This document shows positions 26,222 through 35,000 of a stretch of 64,000 bases of DNA, piece by piece (within the stretch, counting starts at the first letter, position 1; each line of letters opens with the position of its first letter). The DNA is from a gamma proteobacterium symbiont of Ctena orbiculata. GTDB taxonomy: Bacteria > Pseudomonadota > Gammaproteobacteria > Chromatiales > Chromatiaceae. The translations under genes were made by a program, and so were the position numbers. The notes below the pieces were generated by a model that was given only the letters and a program-made list of their open reading frames with translations, had not been told where the DNA came from and made no database searches. The stretch is from assembly GCA_003058495.1 (NCBI GenBank), contig QBVC01000019.1, forward strand, positions 157,651 through 221,650, written 5' to 3'.

Positions 26222-26821
26222 CTAAGCAACTTCTCTTCCCCGCACCAGTTGTTGCGTGATAGTGGCGACCCGGGCACCGTAGGCCTCTGCGGTGGCGATA
26301 TCCCCCGTGGAGGGCGCATCGCCGGGATCGACCTGAAAGCTGGCCGCCATCGGCCCGGAATAGGATCCGATCCGGTTCATCACCTCGGGGCCCGGACCCT
26401 GGATGCGATTCATCGAATCGGGATCGCTGGCCGCTGGATGCATCCCCAGGCTGACGTAGATCATGCCCTGCTGCATGGCGTTGATCATCAGCCCCACCAG
26501 GGTATTGAGCTTGTCCCCGGAGTAGGAGCTGGAATTGGTGAAGGCCCCCGCCACCTTGTCCTTCCAGGCCTGGGTGAACCACTTGGCCGCCGCGGTCTCG
26601 AGGAACTTCTTCATCTCCGCCGACATACTGCCCATGTAGGTGGGAGTGCCGAAGATGATGCCATCCGCATCGTCCAGGCCGTCCAGGTCGGCCCCCGCCT
26701 CTTCCGTGGTGAGCAGCCGGGCCTCCACACCCGCGACCGATGCGGCCCCCCTGTGCACGGCCTCCGCCTGCAACTTGGTGTGGCCGAAGCCACTGTGATA
26801 GACAATTGCAACCTTTGTCAT
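26222..26821 (-). CDS. Flavodoxin-fold NAD(P)H:quinone oxidoreductase-like protein (WrbA-like)
   Basis: The 199-residue protein begins with the FMN phosphate loop KVAIVYHSGFGHT and has GIIFGTPTYMGSMSAEMK and FTNSSSYSGDK in the positions of the FMN ring loops, as in WrbA / flavodoxin family quinone reductases. It is cytoplasmic. It overlaps the cytochrome b561 gene by 4 bases and is the last gene of the pirin operon. A role in quinone or oxidative stress handling is inferred from family and context. Confidence 0.88.
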   Translation of the reverse strand: MTKVAIVYHSGFGHTKLQAEAVHRGAASVAGVEARLLTTEEAGADLDGLDDADGIIFGTPTYMGSMSAEMKKFLETAAAKWFTQAWKDKVAGAFTNSSSYSGDKLNTLVGLMINAMQQGMIYVSLGMHPAASDPDSMNRIQGPGPEVMNRIGSYSGPMAASFQVDPGDAPSTGDIATAEAYGARVATITQQLVRGREVA

Positions 26822-27390
26822 CCGATTCTCTCCTCCGGGTTGTGTCGGATCCCCAGCATGCGCTTGAGGGTCCAGTCGTGGTCAAAAAAGTGGTGTTTCA
26901 GCGCCGCCAGGGTGTGCAGCAGACTGAGCAGAACGATGCTCCAGGCAAGGTAGAGATGAACCTTGCCGGCGATATCCTCCTGACCGTCGATGCCGCTCAG
27001 GGCCGCGGGGATGGTGAACCAGTCGAAGACCTCCAGCGGCCGGCCATCGGCGGTGGTGATCAGATAGCCGCTGATCATGACGATGAAGATCAGCAGGTAG
27101 AGCAACCAGTGCATCAGGGTCGCAGCCAGGCGTTCGTAACCCTTGTGGGTCGGCAGATGGTCCGGTCGCGGCGAGACGAAACGCCACCCGAGACGCAGCA
27201 GCAGCACCAGGAAGAGCACCACGCCTATACCCTTGTGCCACCAGGGCCCGAGCTGGTACCAGGGATCGTAGTAGCCCAGATCGCGCATCCACAGGCCGAG
27301 GCCGAAGAGGCCATAGATCACCAGGGCCACCAGCCAATGGAGCAGGATCGAGACCAGGCCGTAGTTCTCCCTGTCATTGGCAAGGCGCAT
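26818..27390 (-). CDS. Cytochrome b561 family di-heme membrane protein
   Basis: The 190-residue protein has four membrane helices with paired histidines for two b hemes (SILLHWLVALVIYG, WWHKGIGVVLFL, LMHWLLYLLIFIVMISGYL, VHLYLAWSIVLLSLLHTLAALKHH). This is the prokaryotic b561 (CybB) layout, which moves electrons from quinol; some members are superoxide:quinone oxidoreductases. It overlaps both the pirin gene and the flavodoxin gene by 4 bases, so the three are translationally coupled. Confidence 0.92.
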   Translation of the reverse strand: MRLANDRENYGLVSILLHWLVALVIYGLFGLGLWMRDLGYYDPWYQLGPWWHKGIGVVLFLVLLLRLGWRFVSPRPDHLPTHKGYERLAATLMHWLLYLLIFIVMISGYLITTADGRPLEVFDWFTIPAALSGIDGQEDIAGKVHLYLAWSIVLLSLLHTLAALKHHFFDHDWTLKRMLGIRHNPEERIG

Positions 27391-28235
27391 CAGAAACGGC
27401 CCTCCTGGTAGTCACTGAATGCCTGTTGCAACTCCGCTTCGCTGTTCATGACGAAGGGACCGCGCCTGGCGATGGGCTCGTTGAGGGGCTGGCCCGCCAC
27501 CAACAGCAGACGGCTCGCTTCCTGCGCTGTAATCTCTAGGCTGTCACCCTGATCCAGCACGGCCAGACTGCTCCCTTCCAGCCTGGTCCCATCGATCCTA
27601 ACCGATCCCTCGATGAGATAGACAAAGCCATTGTAGGAAAGCGGCAAAGGCTCGCTGAAACGGCTATCCACAGGCAGCGTGATATCGTAGAAGAGCGCCG
27701 GCGTCGCCAGCTCGCTCACCGGTCCGGTCGTCTGCCGTGAGGTCTGTCCCGCCACCACACGAAGCTCGACGCCATCACTGCGCCGCTCCCGCGGTATCGC
27801 CTCGCGGTCGAACTCCTGGTAGCGCGGCGCAATCATCTTCTGACCTGACGGCAGGTTGACCCAGAGCTGAAAGCCCGACAACAGACCGTCCTGCTGCTGC
27901 GGCATCTCGGAGTGGATCACCCCCCTCCCGGCGGTCATCCACTGCACGCCCCCCGTCTCCAGGAGACCGGTATGGCCGGCATTGTCCCGGTGCTCCACCT
28001 GACCGGCCAGCAGGTAGGTCACGGTCTCGAATCCACGGTGCGGATGGGGTGGAAAACCACCGATGTAGTCGTTCGGGTCGTCGGATACGAAGTGGTCCAG
28101 GAGTAAAAAGGGATCGAACTGGGGCAGCTGGGGTCCGCCGATGACCCGGGTAAGGCGTACCCCGGCCCCATCGGATGTCTCCTGTCCGACCACGATTCGC
28201 TTGATGCCTCGTCTGTTCTGAACAAGCTGTTCCAT
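27390..28235 (-). CDS. Pirin family protein
   Basis: The ATG at 28235 follows GAGGAGG and opens MEQLVQNRRGIKRIV; a longer upstream frame has no such site. The 281-residue protein has the bicupin pirin fold with the metal-binding HPHRGFETVTYLL and HSEMPQ motifs in the N-terminal cupin. Some pirins, such as E. coli YhhW, are quercetinases; others bind regulators. It is the first gene of a three-gene operon divergent from a LysR regulator. Confidence 0.93.
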   Translation of the reverse strand: MEQLVQNRRGIKRIVVGQETSDGAGVRLTRVIGGPQLPQFDPFLLLDHFVSDDPNDYIGGFPPHPHRGFETVTYLLAGQVEHRDNAGHTGLLETGGVQWMTAGRGVIHSEMPQQQDGLLSGFQLWVNLPSGQKMIAPRYQEFDREAIPRERRSDGVELRVVAGQTSRQTTGPVSELATPALFYDITLPVDSRFSEPLPLSYNGFVYLIEGSVRIDGTRLEGSSLAVLDQGDSLEITAQEASRLLLVAGQPLNEPIARRGPFVMNSEAELQQAFSDYQEGRF

Positions 28236-28349
28236 GACAGCCTCCTCGCATAATTGCTTAGTAATTTGATTGGTTATTGCCCAGTTTAGGTTGTTAATTG
28301 GGAAGATAAAGACCACAATTCGGGAAACACTGTTGCAGAATTTGGAACA

Positions 28350-29264
28350 ATGGACCGATTAGAGTGCTTAGAGAGCTTTGTCGCCGTGGTTGAGTCGGGT
28401 CAGTTCAGCGCGGCCGCGGAACGCCTGGGATTGGGAAAATCGGTGATCAGCCGGCGGGTGTCGGAGCTCGAGGAGTATCTGGGCGCCCTGCTGATCCAGC
28501 GCACCACGCGCCGCCTCTCCCTCACCGAGGCCGGCCGCACCTTCTACCCAAGGGCGATTCAGCTGCTGGAGGACCTGGCGGAGGCGGAGCAGTCCGTCTC
28601 CAGCGCCCAGCACGCCCTGAGCGGACGCATTCGTCTCGCCGCCCCCCTCTCCTTCGGCCTGATGCACCTCGCCCCCGCGATAAACAGCTTCATGACCCGG
28701 CATCCGGGGGTGATCCTCGACATGGACTTCAACGACAGCCAGGTCGACCTGGTCCAGGAGGGCGTGGACCTGGCCCTGCGCATCGGCCAGCTCGAGGACT
28801 CCACCATGGTCGCCCTGCCCCTGGCGCCGGTGCGCACGGTGGTCTGCGCCAGTCCGGGCTACCTCGCCCGCTACGGCACGCCGGAGACACCGCAGGCCCT
28901 GTCGAGCCATCAGTGCCTCTGCTACTCGAATCTGCCGGAGCCGCAAAAGTGGCGATTCATCGACAGCGAGGGCGGAACACACAGCGTGAGGGTGGATAGT
29001 CGCATGCAGGCCAACAACGGCCAGATCATCCTCGAGGCCGCCGCATCGGGACAGGGTATCTGCCTCTCTCCCACCTTCATCGCCTATAGAACCATCCTCG
29101 AGGGACGCCTGGTGCCGATCCTCAGCGATTACAAGATCCCCGAGGCCACCGCCTACGCCATCTACCCGAACCGCCGTTTCATACCGCAGCGGGTCAGGGT
29201 GCTGGCGGAGTACTTTCGTGAGCTGTTTGGGGAGCGGCCTTATTGGGATGAGGGATTGACCTAA
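28350..29264 (+). CDS. LysR family transcriptional regulator
   Basis: The 304-residue protein has an N-terminal winged helix-turn-helix (LECLESFVAVVESGQFSAAAERLG...KSVISRRVSELEE) and a periplasmic-binding-protein-like effector domain, in the AaeR/YafC-like group by general pattern. It is divergent from the pirin operon across 114 bases, the standard arrangement for a LysR protein that controls its neighbour. Its 3' end overlaps that of the next minus-strand gene by 4 bases. Confidence 0.93.
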   Translation: MDRLECLESFVAVVESGQFSAAAERLGLGKSVISRRVSELEEYLGALLIQRTTRRLSLTEAGRTFYPRAIQLLEDLAEAEQSVSSAQHALSGRIRLAAPLSFGLMHLAPAINSFMTRHPGVILDMDFNDSQVDLVQEGVDLALRIGQLEDSTMVALPLAPVRTVVCASPGYLARYGTPETPQALSSHQCLCYSNLPEPQKWRFIDSEGGTHSVRVDSRMQANNGQIILEAAASGQGICLSPTFIAYRTILEGRLVPILSDYKIPEATAYAIYPNRRFIPQRVRVLAEYFRELFGERPYWDEGLT

Positions 29265-31993
29265 TTTACCGGTGAGTACAAACCGGGTACGGCGCCATTG
29301 TCTCCCGTATAGAGCAGTTCTGATTCATTGTTAAAGCCTGCCGGTAAGCTCACTTTGGACCAACTTCCCCCACCATCTCTTGTGAAATAGAGACCTTTAC
29401 CGGTAACAGGCCCCCAATTGACACTTGGTGGACTTGAAGATGTATCCTCATAGGCTTCCTGACACTGGGTCAATGCCAACACCACATCCTTGTCGCCGGG
29501 TGACTTGCCAATAGGGATCACATTGTCCACGCGTCCTTCCCAAACGCTAAGTGATTCGCAAGTCAGGTCAAAGGGTGCATTCATAGCAGGCGACCAACTC
29601 ATTCCACCATCAGTGGAAAGATGCAAGGCCACTCCATTATGATAATCAGCAAGCGACTCTGAACGCAGATCCACCCAACCAAGTAAACGTTCATTCCCCA
29701 TGTACTCAAAATGTTGGATGCAATAAGTTACCTTGTTATTAGGATCCGTATGATCGCCGCATTCAGAGGAGAAGTCTGTCAGCTGATAATAACTGGCGCC
29801 CCCATCATCGGTGCGCATCATGATAGAGTCAAATGGAAAATCACCACCCTCCCGGCGCCCGGGTGGATTTCCCTCCAGGTAACCGGCAAAGCCGAAAGAT
29901 GAGTTACCCAAATAGTCCACCTCCGGTAATCCCCCTGTGCCCAAACCCGGGGCACCTAACCAACTCCCCGGCGCTCCCAATGCATTGGATTGAAAAAGTT
30001 GGAACTCCCGTGGTCCACCTGCTTCTCCAGGGTGTTGAACCCGGATCCCGGCCAGTCCTTGTTCGCCTGTATATACAATACTTTCATAGACAGAAAAAGT
30101 ATCAGACCCAAGCGCCGCGCCGACAAGTAACGGCTGCCATGTAAAATCCACAAGCTCCCATGTTTGGCCATAGTCCGTACTATGCGCCATACTGTTTTCG
30201 GATCTGCCTGCCATTATATTTCCATCGTCATCCATGTAATCGATATAACTGAAGTGAACCAGCAGTTCACCTTCTCCCAGGTTGATCGCTTTGTGGACCA
30301 GTACACGATTGCCCGTAAACAGGGTAGTGTCAGTAACGGGCTTATAAAACCCACCTTTATACGTCCATGTATACCCCAAATCGTAGGAAGCTGAAACCGT
30401 GATGATGTTGGGAACGGGTGACCCCCCTTGCACGCCATCGACAGAGAAGGCCAGGAGCGGATCTGGATAAAACTTCTTTAGGGCAATACCACGTTCATTT
30501 CCTATTTTACCATCGAATATTAATAATAATGGTTTACTCTGATCCCAGGCACTATCGTCGATTACAAATCTCATACTTTTTGTATCTTGGTCATTAAGTA
30601 TATCTGTTGTTGACAGATAATTTGCCATGCTATTTCCATCTAACACTCGGATTCTGTCTCCATTAATGGTGTCATAATAGAGTGCAAACGAACCATCACT
30701 GAAAGCAAAGGGCGCACTACCCGCATTGTAGTCACTGGTTGTATTACTAATTGTTAAAGTTATGTCTCTACTTGTTGAATTAGCACCCGGAACCCAGGAG
30801 AGATCATCAATAGAGAAATGACCGCGAAAAAAATAGTTGATGAGGCCTGTTCCGAATGAGACTGCGCGTCTTAGTAGAAAATCATTCGCTGACTCTACTG
30901 TTTTACTATTTATTGTAAAAATACGAGGCGCTGCAACCAACTTTCGCACTTCATTTAAATCCGTGGAAAAGAGGTTAAATGCACTTGCCCGTTGATTGAA
31001 AATTGTGAATGGCCCACCCGACTTTGCACCATAGCCATCATTTCCATTTGTTGATACAAAATGAACTTGGCCGTGTAACGCTGAATTTCCAAACTCTAGT
31101 GAAGCGTCGGCTACTTCGACAGTTTGGTTCGGTCTAGGTAAGGCATAATCCTGACCTGCGGTAAAGGACCCGTCGGGTAGAACTATAAAATTTGTATCAT
31201 TGCTTATGAAATTTCTATTGGTAAAACTGGCTAAGCCAGACTGATCACCGTAAAATCTATTTTTAAACAAGTCTCGAGCATAATTTAGATCATTTAGATC
31301 GATCTGATTGTATGCGAAAGTTGTTAATGGCAACTTCTTGACTATCCTTTCTGTATATCGTTCGTGAAAACTTCCAAACAAATGCTGGTCAACTCTCGCG
31401 TGCTCTGGTGTCCCCATATCCTGGACCAAATGCACAACCATTCCCAAAGACTGAAAAAATTTAGTGAGTTCAACCGTCCTCTCATTTTTCGTTGCGAGCG
31501 TATAACCTCTAAGTAAATAGTTCGTAGCATCTTGCAGTGAATATTGTTGAAGGTCTAGAATTGGATTATTAGTAACAAACTGATCTTCTAGAGCCCAATC
31601 TGGCGCCTTAACGGTATCAGGATAAAAGATTGGAAGTTGAATTAACGGTGTATCATTCTCCGGATCATAAAAGTGATTAAGGCCCCTTATTATCACAGGT
31701 TCATACATTATATATGCATAGTCTTCATATACAGCTCCACAATATATGTATAATAAATGATTGTATTCACCTGGAATCGACAGGCTTTTCATACATTGAT
31801 ATCGATCAATTTCATCTTGAACATTAGCAAGCTTGTCGAAACCCATACCATCAACAAACTCATTGTTTGTTAGTATTGAGTTTTGAGCCGCGAGACGTGC
31901 CATTCTTGTATGCGCTTTCCAATCATATGCCGCAACCTGACTCGAACAAAGAATGCAAACTAGTACCAAACTATAAAAATAAAATTTTGTCAC
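29261..31993 (-). CDS. Large exported protein: zinc phospholipase/nuclease-like N-terminus with sialidase-type (BNR) beta-propeller region
   Basis: The GTG at 31993 is 8 bases from AGGGAG and opens TKFYFYSLVLVCILCSSQVAA, a signal peptide; an upstream ATG adds 17 polar residues and is less likely. The 910-residue product has YDWKAHTRMA directly after the signal, then SLGMVVHLVQDMGTPEHARVD and other spaced His/Asp residues, as in zinc-dependent phospholipase C / P1 nuclease-like folds. The C-terminal half holds several Asp-box-like blocks (AHSTDYGQTWE, LSTDGGMSWS, TRDGGGSWS) of BNR propellers. The coding sequence is visibly A/T-richer than its flanks, which fits acquisition. Substrate unknown. 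Confidence 0.72.
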   Translation of the reverse strand: MTKFYFYSLVLVCILCSSQVAAYDWKAHTRMARLAAQNSILTNNEFVDGMGFDKLANVQDEIDRYQCMKSLSIPGEYNHLLYIYCGAVYEDYAYIMYEPVIIRGLNHFYDPENDTPLIQLPIFYPDTVKAPDWALEDQFVTNNPILDLQQYSLQDATNYLLRGYTLATKNERTVELTKFFQSLGMVVHLVQDMGTPEHARVDQHLFGSFHERYTERIVKKLPLTTFAYNQIDLNDLNYARDLFKNRFYGDQSGLASFTNRNFISNDTNFIVLPDGSFTAGQDYALPRPNQTVEVADASLEFGNSALHGQVHFVSTNGNDGYGAKSGGPFTIFNQRASAFNLFSTDLNEVRKLVAAPRIFTINSKTVESANDFLLRRAVSFGTGLINYFFRGHFSIDDLSWVPGANSTSRDITLTISNTTSDYNAGSAPFAFSDGSFALYYDTINGDRIRVLDGNSMANYLSTTDILNDQDTKSMRFVIDDSAWDQSKPLLLIFDGKIGNERGIALKKFYPDPLLAFSVDGVQGGSPVPNIITVSASYDLGYTWTYKGGFYKPVTDTTLFTGNRVLVHKAINLGEGELLVHFSYIDYMDDDGNIMAGRSENSMAHSTDYGQTWELVDFTWQPLLVGAALGSDTFSVYESIVYTGEQGLAGIRVQHPGEAGGPREFQLFQSNALGAPGSWLGAPGLGTGGLPEVDYLGNSSFGFAGYLEGNPPGRREGGDFPFDSIMMRTDDGGASYYQLTDFSSECGDHTDPNNKVTYCIQHFEYMGNERLLGWVDLRSESLADYHNGVALHLSTDGGMSWSPAMNAPFDLTCESLSVWEGRVDNVIPIGKSPGDKDVVLALTQCQEAYEDTSSSPPSVNWGPVTGKGLYFTRDGGGSWSKVSLPAGFNNESELLYTGDNGAVPGLYSPVN

Positions 31994-32095
31994 TGTATAA
32001 GCTCCCTGCATATTCTCATAGTTTATGTATCCTTGTTTATCCATTCTCTTTTTTCATTGCTAGCTGTTTTAACTTGGAAAAAACAATATTGAGTA

Positions 32096-35000
32096 TTACA
32101 TGCTGAAGACTCGCCATACCCCATAATAATCCATGACGAATTCAATAATAAATGCTCGATCAATAGCATTTATATTACGATTCACCAAGTAACTTCCATG
32201 GTCAGGATGTATTTGTAATAATTGTAAATCTGAGTAGCCTTGGATTATGGTTGGAAACTCCGGCAACAGGACGAAGAATATATCACCGTACATCTGTATC
32301 GATTCTTCATACAAATGATCGACTGCCAATCCTTGATTACCTTGAATCAAAGCCGCATTCATACTCAACCAAAGATCCTGTAATAACATATCTATTTGTT
32401 CAGTTGCTACTACACCAACCAGTTGAGTTACAGTGTATTGGTTGCCTATTGCATCGGTTACTAGCACCTGTGGATAATAGAGCCCACCAACGTCATATTG
32501 ATGGTATATGTCCGCTGTTAGATTATCGACAATTGTTTCATCTATAACACCATCTCCTTCAAAATCAATATCAATCTGTGCAATTTGATTCAGTGTTGTG
32601 TTAATCAGGTTGAATCTGTTGGTTAATGGAGTTATTCCATTGGATTCTGCAACAAAGAAATCGATGGGCAAATCGCTTACCCGGTTAATAGTTAATGTTT
32701 GAGTGATATGCTTTCTGCTAAGTGTCGTAGCAGTAATCTGTATTTCATTTACTCCATCAACAAGTGGAACACGTGCAGCAAACTCACTCCCGTATGGATC
32801 TCCACCTTTTTCTGCCACAATGTTATTAATGGTAATGCCGACGTTTGATGGTATCGTTAGTGTACCTTTTACAATGACGTAATCATCATTAATGTCAGCA
32901 TTATCCATTGGTTCCAAAATCGTAAATTCCGGAGGTTCTGTTTCGTTGGGATCGTTTGGGTAGAAATCCGCATCATTACCAACACCATCACCATCTCGAT
33001 CGGTATCTATATTGTCACCGATGCCATCTGCATCGTAGTCATATGCCTCGGTTGTATTTTCAGGAAAGTGGTCATCATTGTCTAGAACACCATCCGCATC
33101 CATATCTCCATCAGTTAAATCTGGTGTGACAGTTATTGTGACTGTATCAGATGCCTCCATCTCTAAATCATTAACAACAGTAAGTTGAAACAGCAAATCA
33201 GTTTCCACCGCTAGGGCTGGCAAGGATAATCGTGTTACTGCCTCATCAGGGTTAGTCAATATAGCATTTGGCCCTGCCAACTGTTCCCATCGATAGTTTT
33301 CTATCGTGTTATATGGGTCAAAACTTCCGCTGCCATCAAGAGTAATCAGTGTTTTCTCTACAGTTTGTTGATCCAAGCCTGCAATTGACGTCAATCCTTG
33401 TCCTGCCGGCAACACAACTATTTTGACGGGATCAGCATCCAATACAATCCGACCAAATTGACCTTGCGTCACAACTTTAGCCATCACAAGAACCAGCGTT
33501 GTACGCTCTGCTACATCAGGAGCTACAAAACTGTAAGACCAGCCCGAACTAACTGGATTAATTATTTCAGGTCCGTCAAGCTGCAACCATCTCATAAGTT
33601 CGCTGTAGTCAACACAACCACTGATTGGATTACACTCTTCAGGCTCTAGAGACTCACCAAGCAACTCGACTTGATCACCGGATCGCACTATTAAGTCTGC
33701 ACCAGCATAAATTGTTCCTGCCTGGTAGTCCGGATGCAGCGCCCAGAAATACTCCTCATCAATTATCACACTCTCGGCACCGTCAAGGTCAGTCACAGTG
33801 AGACCAATTTTTACTCTTGCAACTCCAGTTGCAGGATCCAGCATCGGCAGCTGAATAAGAGGCTCTGCCGAGTAATCCAAGAACACAACGTCTAATCCAT
33901 TAGTCTGCGTCCAGTTAAATGTTTGTATGTAGTTATCCTCGTCATAACTACCGCTGCCATCCAATTTTAATGTAGCACCCGATAAACCTATGAGGTCACG
34001 CTGCACTAAGCTAGGTCTAGGCAGGGTGTTTGAATAGCCAATACCCCAGTTCATCTCATCGTCATCTCGGTTGCCTTGATTATCTGTAACAGTAAGCAGG
34101 AATCGATAGTTAACGAACTCTTGTATGAGGTGTGCTGAGAAACTTGTATTGGCACTTGTTGGATTGGTTAAATCTATTTTTGGACCACTGATCTGTTGCC
34201 AATAATACGAAGCAATGTAACCATCGGAGTCTAAACTTGCGCCGCCTGAAAGTGGTCGACTATCCCCATGATTGAAATAGTAGGGAAATATCGACATGTC
34301 GTTTCCTGCATTGGCATTTGGTACGGCACCGGTGTTAGCAGGTGGCTCTAATGTAATCACTACATCATCTGTCGCAACCCCTCCACGGTCATCTGTTACT
34401 GTCAGGCGAATTGTATAGTCTCCTGGAGCATTAACACTGACGGCATAGTTCGTGGGATAGGTTGTATCACCTCTGAAATTTGTAATATATACAACCGATT
34501 CAGGCGTATCTATAACTTCCCAACTATAACTGACAATTTCACCATCTGGATCAATACTGTTAGATCCATCCACAACGATATAACTGTGACTTGTAGAAAC
34601 ATGATCAACTCCCGCGTTTGCTTGAGGTAGGATGTTCGCAGGCAAGTCTACTTGTCTAATGATGTTAAGCGTTATTGTATTTCGGGCAATCAAGCCTCTT
34701 TGATCGTTTGCCGTTATTTCAAATACCAGTTGGGTTGTTGACTGAACATTTGGCGCCAGAATTCTAGCTTGTTCTCGATATTGTCGATACTGCAAAGTTA
34801 CAGGTGGCCCACTTATCTGTCTCCAGCGATATGATCCTAGTTTAATGCTGTCCAATGGTTGAGTTTGAAACAGTGCCGTCGCATCCATGACATGGTAGTC
34901 ACCTTCGACAACGGTCTGTGCGGGCGTCGGAATGGGATCAGGCGGGAGATTTTCCAATACATGAATGGTTATTTCATCGGTTGCAGTTGAACCTTGATCA

